From NCBI GenBank assembly GCA_028583685.1, contig JAMXIF010001178.1, positions 1,993,872 to 2,057,871 on the forward strand: a DNA stretch of 64,000 bases, written 5' to 3'. The stretch comes from Petaurus breviceps papuanus. Lineage: Eukaryota > Chordata > Mammalia > Diprotodontia > Petauridae. This document shows, piece by piece, positions 44,185 through 55,464 of this stretch (position 1 is its first letter; each line of letters begins with the position of its first letter). The notes under the pieces were generated by a model that saw only the letters and a list, made by a program, of their open reading frames with translations, did not search any database and was not told the origin of the DNA. A program made the position numbers and the translations under genes.

Positions 44185-45175
44185 ATATGTGTAGGACTTC
44201 ATTACCTCACCCCTAACTATTGCAATAGCAGCCTGTTTGGCCTTCTTGACTCAAGTCTCTCCCTACTCTATCCAGTCATCCCAGCTCTCTTACCAAAGTG
44301 ATCTTCCCAATGGGCAAGTCTAAACATGTCTCCATCCTTCTCCACTTCCCATATTCAATAAGCTTCAGTGGCTTCCAGTTACCTCCAGAATCAAATAAAA
44401 AAAATCCTTTGCTTGGTTTTTAAAGCCCTTTGTAACCTGTACCCTTTCTGTCTTTCCAGTCTTATTATATTTTGTTTCCCTTCTGCATACTCTATGACCT
44501 AGTGACACCCACCTCCTTTGTTTTTCTTACACACAACATCCCATCTCCAGACTCCTCTGTGCCTTTTTTGACTGTCCCCCATTTGGAACTCTCTCCCTCC
44601 TCCTCTTTGTCTCCTGACTTCACTGGCTTCCTTCAAGACTGAGCTTAACTCTCACTTTATGCAAGAAGTCCTTCCTCATCCTCCCTAATATATTTTTTTA
44701 TTTTTTTTTAAAGCAATTGGGGTTAAGTAACTTGCTCAAGGTTACACGGCCAGATGTTTCTGGGTGAGTGCTAAGTGTCTGAACCCGGGATTCGATCTCC
44801 AGGTCTTCTCAACACTGGAGCCGGTGCTCTTACTCGCTGTGCTACCTGGCCGCCCCATCCTCCCTAATATTTAATGCTAATGCCCTCCCTCTAAGCTAGG
44901 TGGTACAGTAGATAGGCACCAGGTATGGAATCAGGAAGACCTGGTTCAAATCTGCAATCCTCTACTTCTCTTTCTGGACACTGACTTCAAACTGTGCAGC
45001 TCTTGACCTCTTCCACATCCCCTTCCTCTTTCCAGCTTCTCCTTATGTTCTGTATTTCCTTTATTAGACTGTAAGATCCTTGAGGACAGGCACTGCACTG
45101 CCTTGCTTCTTTGTATTTGTAATCTTAGCAACACAACATAGTTTCTGGCACATAGTAAGATTATAATAAATGTTA
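44185..45175 (+). mobile_element. L2 LINE 3' region interrupted by SINEs
   Basis: Starts CAATAGCAGCCTGTTTGGCC, continues AGCTTCAGTGGCTTCCAG and AAGAAGTCCTTCCTCATCC, and ends ATCCTTGAGGACAGGCACTG with TAATAAATG. A young SINE (44692-44855) and a SINE head fragment (about 44890-44960) interrupt it. Confidence 0.85.
44692..44855 (-). mobile_element. WSINE1-like SINE with perfect 15-bp target duplication
   Basis: T-rich tail at the left, AATTGGGGTTAAGTAACTTG, head GTGCTACCTGGCCGCCC. CATCCTCCCTAATAT is repeated exactly at 44677-44691 and 44856-44870. Confidence 0.95.
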
Positions 45176-45180
45176 TATCT

Positions 45181-46104
45181 ATCTATATCTTTTTCCTTTT
45201 TTCTTTCTTTTTTTTTCTCCATCCCTCTGTCTTTCTCTGTCTCTCATCTTTCTATCTAATTCCAAACTTTCATTTTCTAATCTGTAAAAGATTAAAATAC
45301 TCCTCCCACCTCCCCTATGGGATCATGACAAGGAAAATGTAATAGAAATATGAATCATTGTTATTATTCTTTGAGGGCAGACGTTATTGTATTTGAGTCT
45401 TTCAATGGACCTTTGAGTTTTCAGGAGTAGGAGAGAAGGGAAAGGAGCCAGACATCTTGCACAAGGACCCCTGTCCCTCCTGACAACAGTGCAAGATTTC
45501 AGGTTGGGTATAAGCTACCCTAACCTAGACCCCTACTGCAAGCTCTAGAACCCTGTGGAACAATCTTATACAATCATAGTAAGCTAATTCATAAACTGTG
45601 GTTCATTACCAATCCTCTGGACCCAGTTGTACAGGGTTTGACCTTGAAGTTTTTTTCAATAATTGTAGTCTTTGGGGCTTTTTTTTTGCCCCCACAGAGG
45701 TTGAAATGGTTCAAATCTGAAATCCTGAAAACATCAACATTTGACTCACGTCTTCCCCTGAAGGGTCTTTAGTTTCAATGCAAGCACTCAGGTTAAGAAG
45801 ACATTGAAGATCTGTCATAATAGATTTTATTTAACCTGACAGAAAATGCAAAGTAATCATATCTCAGCCCAGAGACATCAGGAAAACGTCCTTCCCTTTG
45901 TAGTGGGTTTTTACCTTTCCATAGGGACCCTTAGCCTTCCAAACTTTGAAGACCATATCTTGAATGGAGCTTCTTCACAATGGAAAAGACCTTGAGCACT
46001 CTAGAGAGCCAAACTACTCCCTGACTCCAATAAACCTATTATTCTTCAGATACCTATGCTTTCCATACAACTTAGATAACTACCCTAGATAGTTTCCCCT
46101 CCAT
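45181..46104. other. Intergenic sequence; CT-rich at its start
   Basis: A TC-rich tract at 45181-45260; otherwise nothing recognised. Confidence 0.45.
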
Positions 46105-46400
46105 AAGACATGGCATTAAGCATTTATTAAGTGCTTACTACATTCCCGGCACTGTGCTAAGTACTAGGGACACAAATACAAGAGAAAAGATAACCTCTAC
46201 CTTCAAAGAATTCATACTCAAATGGGGAAAGACAACATACAAAGTGAGAGGAAAACTGAGAGTGGAGAAAAGGAAAGGGAGGTACCCAGGATGGGCCATG
46301 GTTTTGAAATCAGGAAAGACAGAAGCAAAGTTGAGAAAGCAATAGAGGATGGTAGGCCTGGGTCCCTCCTCAAAATATAAGACCCAGAAGGAACTCATCA
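46105..46400 (+). repeat. Unassigned TATTAAGTG-type interspersed repeat
   Basis: GCATTTATTAAGTGCTTACT, CACTGTGCTAAGTACTAGGG, GGGAAAGACAACATAC; matches the copy at 27640. Confidence 0.6.
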
Positions 46401-46728
46401 ATTAGTGAAGGGGGACACCAGGAGAAAGAACTTGGCATTTACTGGAGAGTTGAGTGATAAACCTTCAAATGAGCTAACTTTTTCTAAGAAGCTTCATAAC
46501 CCATGTGGCTGATAGTATTGCCCTAGACTGGGCCCAACACAGCGCTAGATTCAGGTTTTCTCTTCCGTGCACATGTCCCATGCCTCATTGCTCCTCAGAC
46601 AGTTTTCCTCTTGCTACTTCCTTGTTCCTACATTCACCAGTCTTTCTCTCTCAATGGCTTTCACTTTTCTTGCCATTTTTCATCTGGTAAAGCGCCTTCT
46701 TTTCTTGGGGTAACACGTATGTGTAGGC

Positions 46729-46940
46729 CAATGGTGTCAAACACATTCCTGGACCAGGTTGAAATGCAATTAATAATATTTAACAGAATATTTAATGTGT
46801 AACAAATCTTTAACAAAATAAATGAAAATCAAATAAAGCATAGATGACATTACATTTTAAGGCTAAGTCAATATGTGACCTTTAGGGATCCTTCTGTATG
46901 GATCAATGTCCCCCATTTCTATTTGAGTATGACACCACTG
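46729..46940 (+). mobile_element. hAT-type MITE with perfect 8-bp target duplication
   Basis: Terminal inverted repeats CAATGGTGTCAAAC and (right end) GTATGACACCACTG enclose 212 AT-rich bases. GTGTAGGC is repeated exactly at 46721-46728 and 46941-46948, the 8-bp signature of hAT transposition. No coding capacity. Confidence 0.9.
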
Positions 46941-47224
46941 GTGTAGGCTGCCCTCTAGGCCTTGTACATGTGGCTCTGTCTCCATCTCCCTATCAGTTGG
47001 TTTATCTGGTGCCAGTTTTTCCTGGTACAAAGTTCTAATTATAGACTCCATAGATGTGCAGGCCTCTTTCCATATAATGAGGTCCATATAATGGAGTCCA
47101 ACTTTCTCTTTAAAGGCCAAACCCAGGTCAGGTAGTACAGACGTGTGAGGGAAGAAGTGAACCTAAACCAGTGACGGAACAAAGGCCTCATCAGTGGAAT
47201 GATTAGGATTCAGACAAATTCTGG

Positions 47225-47540
47225 AAGCTAGGTATTATTAGAATTATTATCCACATTTTTTCAGATGAGAAAACTGAAATTTAGAAAAAGTAGTAAGTCT
47301 GTCCTGACTGGTGTGTCCACATTCAGTCACATACAATTCTCCATGAACCCAATGGGGGTTTGGTCTTCCTGGCAAAGATACTGGAGTGTTTTGCTTTTTA
47401 CTTCTCCAGCTCATTTTACAGATGAAGAACTGAGGCAAGCAGTGACTTGCTCAGGGTCACACAGCTAATAAGTGACTGAGGCTAGAATTGAACTCAGGTC
47501 CTCCTGACTCCATGGCTCCACCACATCACCTAGTTGCCTA
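47225..47540 (-). mobile_element. MIR fragment and MAR1 SINE
   Basis: The MAR1 part (from about 47296) has CAATGGGGGTTTGGTCTTCC, GGCAAAGATACTGGAGTG, TGACTTGCTCAGGGTCACA; a MIR fragment precedes it. Confidence 0.8.
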
Positions 47541-47661
47541 ATCCCCTATAGTTAGCTGACTCTAAACCATCTTCACATCAGAACCTACTTAGCATGGGTA
47601 TCTCACCATATCCCCTGCTACTATCTCGCTTCTCTCTATTAGAAACAATAATTCTCCAGAC

Positions 47662-47861
47662 CAGTGATGTCAAACTCAAATAGAAAGGGATCCCTGGGGA
47701 CTGCTTATCAATTAGGCTGAATCAATTAATTATTTAATTAATACCAAATTAATATTATTGATGCTGCATTGTATTTTCACTTATTTTGTTAAACATTCCC
47801 CAATCACATTTTAGTCTGGTACCTGCAAAATGTTTTGCAGGGCGAAAATTTGATGACTCTG
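47662..47861 (+). mobile_element. hAT-type MITE, same family as 46729-46940
   Basis: Left end CAGTGATGTCAAACTCAAAT; right end diverged (GATGACTCTG). The middle shares CAATCACATTTTAGTCTGGT with the family. Flanks CTCCAGAC and CTCTTGGG match only partly. Confidence 0.7.
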
Positions 47862-48374
47862 CTCTTGGGCCAGGCCTCCAGAGACCATAGATGTTTTCTC
47901 CATTCCCATTCCTGGAGGAATTGATCTGTGCAGATTTGTGGCCCTGCCCGGATGCTGAGCTGTCCTACGTGGTGGGTGAGTAACTCACCTGACTTCTTAT
48001 ATCTAGCTGTGCTCAGACCATGCTTTGTGTACAATCAAATCACCTGCCAGGACCCCAGTGCCCACCCAACATGGGCAGCTTGCTTTCTGGCACTCCATCC
48101 TCCACTTCTATCTCTTGATTGGTTAATGCTCAATACTCTCATTGCTATTGGGGGAAAAAAAGGGTGCCAAGAACGACCTTATGGATCACTCATAATCCCT
48201 GTGGCTTCCTAGACTCATTCTCATCCCTGGCCATACTCTCCTGTGTGTTCTATTCCCCTTTTAGAATGTGACCCTCCTGCCTGTACATCGGATTTCCAGA
48301 CTTTGCTGCCATTACTCAGCTGCCTTCACACCTTGGAACAAGACTCCTACTCCTCAGGAGACAGATAAGTTCAG
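47862..48374. other. Intergenic sequence, nothing recognised
   Basis: No gene or clear repeat was recognised in about 500 bases. Confidence 0.45.
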
Positions 48375-48600
48375 CAACTCATAGAGCTTTGAGTCTGGAG
48401 TCAGGAAGATGTGAGCTTTAATATAACCTCAGAAACTTATTACTAGCTGACTCTGGATGAGTCACTTAATTTCTGTCAGCCTCAGTTTCCCTAACTGTAA
48501 AAATGGGGATAATAATAGCACCTGCTTCCCAGGGGGTGCTGCAGGATCAAACATGCTAAGTGCCCGGCTTCTAGCAGGCACTGAAAAATGCTTGTTTTCT
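48375..48600 (+). mobile_element. THER1/MIR CORE-SINE
   Basis: TCTGGAGTCAGGAAGATGTG, CCTCAGTTTCCCTAACTG, GGGGATAATAATAGCACCTG. Confidence 0.8.
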
Positions 48601-48964
48601 TCCTTCATCATAAAAAAGATCTGGAATTTTGGTCCAATGCACCAAACCACACATATAAGTGTGATATTACAATCAATGCAGCCTCATGTGTCATTAAAAG
48701 AAGTACAAAATATAGAAAAAAATGAGGTGATACTTTTGTAGTAATGGGGTGAGAACACACATGGAGAACTACCTTCAGTTCCAGGAACTTCATTTTAGGA
48801 AAGATGGTGGTAAAAGGTCCCTGCCTTTCAGAAGAGGAAAGCCAGAATGGTGATGGGCTTAATTGCACCAGGTAAGGGTGGTTTAAACGAGAAATGGGAT
48901 GTGTTTGTCTGACAAAGAGCAGAAGTAGGAGGGACATGGTAACTGTTTTGTCTTAGTTTCTCTA
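48601..48964. other. Intergenic sequence, nothing recognised
   Basis: Short open frames on both strands lack any recognisable motif. Confidence 0.45.
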
Positions 48965-49475
48965 GTGCTTAAAGGGGAAGGAAATAAGCATTTATTTAAC
49001 ACCTATTAAGTGCCAGGCGCTATGCTAAGAACTTTACAAATACTATTTCATTTGATCCTCACTATAACCCTGCAAGGCAGTCGCTATTACTACCCCATTT
49101 TACATTTGGGGAAACTGAGGCCAATGGAAGTTGTGACTTGCTCAGGATCACATAGTGTCTCAGGATAGATCTGAACTCATGTCTTCATGACTCTAGGCCC
49201 AGCACTCTATTCACTGAGCTGCTTAGAAAATAATAATATTATTTATTTAGCATGTGCTTTATGCTGACCGCAGTGCTAAATATTATCTCATTTGATCCTC
49301 ACAACGACCCTGCAAAATAGGTGTCATTGTTATTATCCTCTTTTTACAGTTTAGGAAACTGAGGCAGACAGCAAATAAGTGCCTTGCCCAGGACCATATA
49401 GCTAGTAACTATCCAAGGGCAAATTTGAACTCAGTTCCCAGTGATCTGTCCACGGAACCACCAAGCTGCCCCAGC
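48965..49475 (-). mobile_element. Two tandem THER1/MIR CORE-SINEs
   Basis: The first (to about 49230) has TTTGATCCTCACTATAACCC and GGAAACTGAGGCCAATGG; the second has TTTGATCCTCACAACGACCC and TTTAGGAAACTGAGGCAGAC. Confidence 0.85.
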
Positions 49476-49545
49476 ACAGGGCTTAGCATGTTTCTTAGCA
49501 CTGCACCTTCACAAAGTACTTCATAAATACTGAATTAAATTGTAT
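49476..49545 (+). mobile_element. L2-like 3' end fragment
   Basis: AGGGCTTAGCATGTTTCTTA; short. Confidence 0.4.
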
Positions 49546-49594
49546 AGAATTGTATTGTTTGAAGGGGTGTTGTAGGATACTTGTTCAGTTTCCT

Positions 49595-49870
49595 TCTGTG
49601 AAGCAGAACTCCTGGCAATGGTAGAAGTTGCTAGGGGGAAGATCTAGCTTTGATGTTTGGAAAGACTTCCTAACAATTAGAGCTATCCAAAAATGGAGCG
49701 AGCCTCCTTGGAGGAGTCTGTAGCAGGCTAGCCCTCATTCTAGGCCTTTAGACAGAGGTAAGATGACCACTTGCCAGTTATATTTCTTGTTCAGAGACAA
49801 ATTAGACCAGAAGATCTCCAAACTCCCTTCCAACTTTGAGATCTACAATTGTATGGAGGTTTTTGTACTC
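49595..49870 (+). mobile_element. CR1/L3-type LINE remnant
   Basis: GGAAAGACTTCCTAACAATT, AGCTATCCAAAAATGGAGCG and CAAACTCCCTTCCAACTTTG follow the CR1-clade 3' region pattern. Confidence 0.6.
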
Positions 49871-49924
49871 CAGTAGCTACAAGGAGGCCTCAGAAGATAA
49901 CTTTTGTGGAAGAATGAATGAATA

Positions 49925-50005
49925 ATTCTAACAGAGACAGTATGGTATGATGCACAGAGTACTAGACTTGGAGTTGGGAAAACCTGCATTCTAAAACAGC
50001 TTCTA
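49925..50005 (+). mobile_element. MIR-type SINE fragment
   Basis: AGAGTACTAGACTTGGAGTT; truncated. Confidence 0.5.
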
Positions 50006-50671
50006 AAGTATAAAATTTACCCATCATCAAGTGATCCAACTTCCATATGCCTCTGGCAACTCCCTAGGATTTATCTACTATGTCATAGCCAGGTATAATC
50101 ATTATTTGGGGAGATAGTTCCCACACCAGGGGCTCCTCATGCTGACAAAATCTCATATTCTTTCAGCATTCTCACAATTCTTTCCACCTTCACCCTCTAC
50201 ACATAGGTCCTGGGACTGAGTTTAGCACAAAAGACAACTGAAGAGTCTACCTAACCTCCCAGGCAGATCTAGTTCTAAGGTATTGATGGACAGGAAGGAA
50301 TGAATAATGACACCACTAATCAGGGGACTGGTGCAGCCTCTGAATCATTCCTGCCTTACAGGAGCACATGGTGAGATTTGCACATTTCCTACACAGGGAG
50401 TAACAGGGAAGTCAGCACTCCTGCTTAGAGCTGTGATTGGGGGTGGTGAGGAGGGGGTAGGGTATGTGTTACCATCTGGCCACCCTACACTTGTCACAGT
50501 AACTCCTTCAGTCCCAGGTAGTCTCAGAAGAAATATTTAGTCTAAACCAGGAATAGGTACTTAAGAAAAAAATAGAAAAAACTTAAGCACTAATGTCTCC
50601 ACAAAATGCATTATTAATTAAGGACCACATGATGAATTATTATTTAGTGAGCCTTTTAATTTTTTAAGTTG
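50006..50671. other. Intergenic sequence, nothing recognised
   Basis: No gene or clear repeat was recognised. Confidence 0.45.
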
Positions 50672-50675
50672 TTCA

Positions 50676-50890
50676 GTGAAGAAAGGAAGGAAAAAAGGAA
50701 GGAAGGAAGGAAGGAAGGAAGGAAGGAAGGAAGGAAGGAAGNNNNNNNNNNGGAAGGAAGGAAGGAAGGAAGGAAGGAAGGAAGGAAGGAAGGAAGGAGG
50801 AAGGGAGAGAGAGAGGGAGGAAGGGAGAGAGGGAGGGAGGGAGAGAGGGAGGAGGGAGGGAAGGAGGGAAACAGGAAGGAAAGGGGGGAA
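50676..50890 (+). repeat. (GGAA)n microsatellite containing an assembly gap
   Basis: GGAA units on both sides of ten N (50742-50751), grading into GA/GGGA-rich sequence. The true length is unknown. Confidence 0.95.
50742..50751. other. Assembly gap (10 N)
   Basis: Ten undetermined bases inside the GGAA array; a fixed-size filler, so real size may differ. Confidence 0.98.
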
Positions 50891-51269
50891 AGAGGCTTTT
50901 CTCATTTGCAGTATTGACAGTCTGACATACATCTTCATGGGATTCAAAAATAAGCAGCCAAAGCAAAGGAAATCAAAGGTTGCCTTTCTTTCAAGGGCCA
51001 GTTTAGATTTTTCCTCTTAGAAGAAAAATGGTAACTAGAACAGCACATTGGCTCAGGATGCCATTATCCCAAGGATAATACTCCCTTCCCAGAAAGATGC
51101 CCTTCTAATGCTTTCTCTTCATGGTGAATACCATCCTGAAACCTCATCTGATTGTCCTCTAGAGTAGAGGGTACAATTGCTATTGATATCTTTTCTGGGG
51201 GGTGGGATGCAACTGTGACATGACTGTCCTTGGAGCAACTTTACCCTTACTTCTTTTCAAGTGTATTTG
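50891..51269. other. Intergenic sequence, nothing recognised
   Basis: No gene or clear repeat was recognised. Confidence 0.45.
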
Positions 51270-51545
51270 CCCCAGATATAATTTCAGCTAGCGTAATGGA
51301 GTCTTCCCTGATCACTCCAATCTCTCCTCTCTCTAAATTCTTATAGCACTTATTGCCTGTTCCAATCATTGAGAACCCATTATATTCTGTCTTGTATTTT
51401 TCTTTTCATGTGTGTGTCTCACCTCTCCAACTAGGATTCCAGCTACTTCAGGGCAAGAGCCATGTATTTCCCTTCCCTTACATCCCTATTGTATCCAACT
51501 AGATTCATAGTAGGCTTCCAATAAATGCTTATTAATTAAATGGGC
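51270..51545 (+). mobile_element. L2 LINE 3' end
   Basis: GTCTTCCCTGATCACTCCAA, CTTATAGCACTTATTGCCTG, CAGGGCAAGAGCCATGTAT, CCAATAAATGCTTATTAA. Confidence 0.8.
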
Positions 51546-51624
51546 AAATGGAACGGGGATGAGATTGATCTACTTTGGATGGGCTATTTGGGTTCTGGGC
51601 CACTAACGAAGGATAGTTAGCTTC

Positions 51625-52270
51625 TTTTTCATTTTTAATAGGTTTCTTTTTATATTACATTCTCTTTCTAATATTTCCTCCCCACATTTATAACAAACAA
51701 TAAAACAGAGGGAAACAAGTTCAGCAAAATTAACCAACACAACATTGACATTTGACACTGAATTCTTCCACACTAGTTATTTTCCTATCTCTGCAATAAG
51801 GAGAGAGAGAGAAGCAGTCTCATATCTTCTCTTTGGGGCCAAGCTTGGCTATCAGCTATTGTAGTATTATAGTTATTATAATTTCATAGAATTTCGTTTT
51901 TTATTTTGGTGTTGTTGACCTCTCCGTTTTCATTGTTATGATTATTGTACCTACTGTTTTCCCGGTTCTACTTACTTTATTTTGCATCATTCATGTCTTC
52001 CCATGCTTCTTGGAATTCAGAGAAAGTATAATTTAATTGGGGTGAGGATACCAGGAATACAAATGACAATCTGACCATGGATATAGTCACACTGGAAGAG
52101 GGGGCAGTCATCATTTTTTTAATAGCAAATTAATATTCCATTACATTTATTTAACAAAAATTGCTTAGCCATTTCCCAATTGACAGGTACTTACTTTGTT
52201 TCCACTTATGGGATACCACAAATAATTTTTCTATGAAATTTTGGTGCATTTGGGACAAGGCAGTAAATTT
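51625..52270 (-). mobile_element. L1 LINE 3' end, older
   Basis: On the minus strand: CAATTGGGAAATGGCTAAGC, AATGGAATATTAATTTGCTA, then the L1 3' UTR running left to an A-rich end. Diverged. Confidence 0.75.
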
Positions 52271-52789
52271 CTTGTTGATGTGAACCTTTTAACTCCTAAT
52301 TCCAACTTCCTGTTTCACTTTATCCCATCCTATATCATTTCTACCCTTTTTGGAAAGATAGCGTGGAGTTGTGACTATGTGCTTTGGGATGTAACAAAAT
52401 AATATTCTTTTGAGATTCTTAGACTATTTTCTTTCAGTTATTGGAACACAAACACATCTTGATGCCAAGTGATACTGTGAGATTGTGAAAGTCCAAGCAG
52501 AGTGCCAGAAAATAACCACAGCTCATCCTGCCAAGAGTGATTACAAGTGTCAAATTAGATATTCGATTATTTATTGGGGTGAGGATGAGGATGAGGCCAG
52601 TAAAGAATAAAAATGGGGTGGGGAATTTCTACTAAATCTTGAGACTTTCTTTATGCTGAAGTGAGAAATGAAGATGCCCCTTGGCATTGGTCCATATGAA
52701 GACAGACCTTCATTTCATAGCTGATCAAGCCTACACATTCCCTCAGTCATAAGTAAAAGGGCAGGTAGTAAAGAGGAAATGTTTGATGA
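52271..52789. other. Intergenic sequence, nothing recognised
   Basis: No gene or clear repeat was recognised. Confidence 0.45.
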
Positions 52790-53139
52790 AAGGTCAATGA
52801 GAGTTTTTCTGGAAAACAAATTGAAACTATCTAAAAGCCATGAAAGTATATACACCTCATGATCCAGAGAGAGCACTCCTAGGCATCTACCTAAAAGAGG
52901 TCTAAAACTGAGGGAAAGGCCCCAGATGTACAAAGAGTTCTATAGCAATGCTTTTTGTTGTAAGAAAGGACTGGAAACAAAATGAGTATCTATTAACTGG
53001 GGACGGGCTGAACTAATTATGGTATATGTACATAATGGAATACTACATTGTAAAAAACAATGAATATGAAGAATTCAGAGAAACTTGGAAAGATGCGTGA
53101 ATTGTGATACAGAACGAAATGAACAGAACCAGTACTTCA

Positions 53140-53590
53140 GTTATCAAGTCAGTCAACAAGCATTTATTAAATGCCTACTATGTACTAGGCACTCTGCTAA
53201 ATACTGGGGATAAAAATGAAAGGTAAGGGGCAGCTAGGTGGCACAGTGAATAGAGCACCGACCCTGGAGTCAGGAGGACCTGAGTTCAAATCTGGCCTTA
53301 GACACTTAACACAAGAACTAGCTGTGTGACCTTGGGCAAGTCACTTAACCCCAATTGCCCTCCAAAAAGCAAAAAAAAAAAAAAGAAAGGCAAAACATGT
53401 TCCTTCTAACCCCTCAAAAAATGTCCCTTTTCTCCATCTAAAGGAGGAGACAACATGAAAACGACTATGTGCAGAAAAGATGCAGGATGAGTTAGAGATA
53501 ATCAGCAGAGTGAAGGTACCAGCATTAAAGGGTATTTGAGGAAGGTTTCCTGTGGAAGGTGTGATTTGGGGGGGTCATGTACCCTAATGC
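53140..53590 (+). repeat. Unassigned TATTAAGTG-type repeat nested in L1
   Basis: AAGCATTTATTAAATGCCTA, CACTCTGCTAAATACTGGGG, then after the SINE GGAGACAACATGAAAACGAC and AAGGTTTCCTGTGGAAGG. Confidence 0.65.
53227..53384 (+). mobile_element. WSINE1-like SINE nested in the nested repeat
   Basis: GGGGCAGCTAGGTGGCACAG, GAGTCAGGAGGACCTGAG, poly(A). GAAAGGTAA (53218-53226) and GAAAGGCAA (53385-53393) flank it. Confidence 0.92.
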
Positions 53591-53870
53591 AAGGGGAAAT
53601 AACTCTGAAAGACTGTGGTCAACAATGCTGACTGAAGAAAAATGGTGCTGAAGCACACTTCCTACTTCCTGATAGTGAGGTGATACACTTGGGGAGCAGA
53701 ATCATACTTTTATTTTCAGCTTAGGCCAATGTATCGATTTGTTTTGCTTTACTATGTTTATTTCCCACAAGGAAGGACTTGAATTCAGGGGAAAGGGGGT
53801 GAATTAGTAAGTTGCAATGATACAAAAAAAAGGGAAAGAAATGAACATCAATAAAACATTAACAATAGAC

Positions 53871-54299
53871 TGAAGGAAACAAAAAGAAATTTATAAGGGG
53901 ATACAAAGGCAGAGGGTGATTGTATTACTACCTTGTTAAATTTAATATACTCTTTTCAAAAACAAATTATCTAACAGCAGTTCGCAGATTCATATACAAT
54001 CCTTTTTTATTCTGTCTGTTAAAACGTTTGTTTTTGTTGATGTTTCTTAAATTCATAAAATAAAAATATAACAATAAAAGGTACAGTGAGGGTTGAGGCA
54101 GCCCCAGGTACCCCTGGGATTTGGAGGAGGCCATGAGTGGTTCATACCTCCTAGATACAGCTCTAAATTCATTCTTCAAGAGAAACCTTGACTCAAAGGA
54201 TTTCCCCCATAAGGAAAACTTGATATACTGTGAATGAAAAGGTTATTGGAATGCTGTATGTGTGTAGGGATGAGGGGGAGCTAGGGAGTGGAGAGAGTC
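53871..54299. other. Intergenic sequence, nothing recognised
   Basis: AT-rich at first; no clear repeat or gene. Confidence 0.45.
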
Positions 54300-54481
54300 A
54301 ATTCAACTCAACATTTAAAAAATATCTACTGTACACAAGGTCCTGCAATAGGCAAATATGATTAAAATATGTTGCAACATTGACTCGGATCTTGAGGAGT
54401 TTTACAAATGGGAAAAAGACAGATATCCAAATGACTGTGACAGAAGGGAAATTTAAATAACTGCAAAAACAGAAAGAGTAT
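54300..54481 (+). repeat. Unassigned TATTAAGTG-type repeat, left part
   Basis: AATATCTACTGTACACAAGG, CTTGAGGAGTTTTACAAATG; the tail seems to resume at about 55340 (ATCAGGGCAGGCTTCATG), so 54482-55338 may be an insertion. Confidence 0.5.
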
Positions 54482-55338
54482 GGGGTGAACAGGGGCTTGC
54501 CTGGGGTGCCAGCATCCAGAGGGTTCTTCCTCCCTGGGGAGGTGTGGGGTGGGAACTGAGCACTTCCTTCTGAGGAGGTTGTACTTTGTTCCAGGGGCTA
54601 CCACTATCCTCTGCCAGACTGTCTTGTGCTCTTGTGAAAGTACTGAGAGGAATATGTTTCGTTTTCTATGAGTTATCTTACCAGGCAAGTGCACTGGGCA
54701 CAAAGTAAGCCTGTTTGCTCAAAGGATCCAATCAGGATCCAGCAGTGAACTGAAGTCTTGCTCATTCCCAGACGCCTTTTCTGGTGTTCGCTGGTTGACC
54801 TTGTCACTCTGTGCACCCCAAGCTGGCCTAAACTAGCTTTGCGGTCAGCTGTTCCTGTAAAACCTCTTGCTTATGTGTCCCACTTGTTCCTGGGAAAGAC
54901 TACCCATTGCTTACCCTAATCCTTCCCCAAAACTCCCCTTTGTGGTTTTCAAGCATAAATTACCCTTGCCTCTCCTAGGCTGTGGGTTCCTTTGTACTGG
55001 AGTGCCTTGGCACTAGTGTCTGGTTTTCTCCTAACAAAAATTTTCTGCGTTCAGCTCAGCTTGGACTCTTCTGCATTTTGAGGGGTAGGCTTCACCCAGT
55101 TGACACTGTAGCACCAATGCCTCCAAGTTACCACTATCAGAATCTTATTGCCCTATTCACAGGGCCTACTTTGCCCCCATCCTCTGTTTGGGATAAAGAA
55201 TGGACTCTCTGGGGGATGAGTCACCTCCTCTTCCAGTGTGTTGGGCTGCTATTTGCATTCCTGGCATCCTCAACCCCAACTAAATGTGTCCCTCATGCAA
55301 GGATTATTAGTTATGGCTTTGAAAGAATTGTCGAGGAA
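54482..55338. other. Probable insertion of about 850 bp, unassigned (LTR-like?)
   Basis: It splits an older repeat. C/T-rich with a promoter-like CATAAATTACC near 54950 and no LINE or SINE motifs; a retroviral LTR fossil is possible, but clean ends were not found. A 124-codon frame at 54982-55356 has no recognised motif. Confidence 0.3.
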
Positions 55339-55464
55339 AGGGCAGAGAGAGTGTAATGCAATATTTAAGAAGAAAAAGATCACTTTCACTGGGGGAGAAG
55401 ATATCAGGGCAGGCTTCATGAATGAATTGTGGGGGCCTTGAAATCAGGAGGAGATTTAGACAAA

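Larger units (their letters stand above)
52790..53870 (+). mobile_element. L1 LINE 3' end interrupted by nested insertions
   Basis: The left part to about 53135 has CTATTAACTGGGGACGGGCT, CATAATGGAATACTACATTG and TGAACAGAACC; the right part from about 53590 has GGTGCTGAAGCACAC, TTTGTTTTGCTTTACTATG and an A-rich end. Between them lies another repeat, itself holding a SINE. Confidence 0.8.

Noticed and set aside
50618-51020. Lys/Glu/Gly-rich and Ser/Pro/Leu-rich open frames
   Set aside because: They are translations of the GGAA microsatellite and its flanks, crossing the N gap.
54982-55356. 124-codon plus-strand frame
   Set aside because: No recognised motif; it lies in a segment that looks inserted into an older repeat and may be LTR-derived, with no coding evidence.
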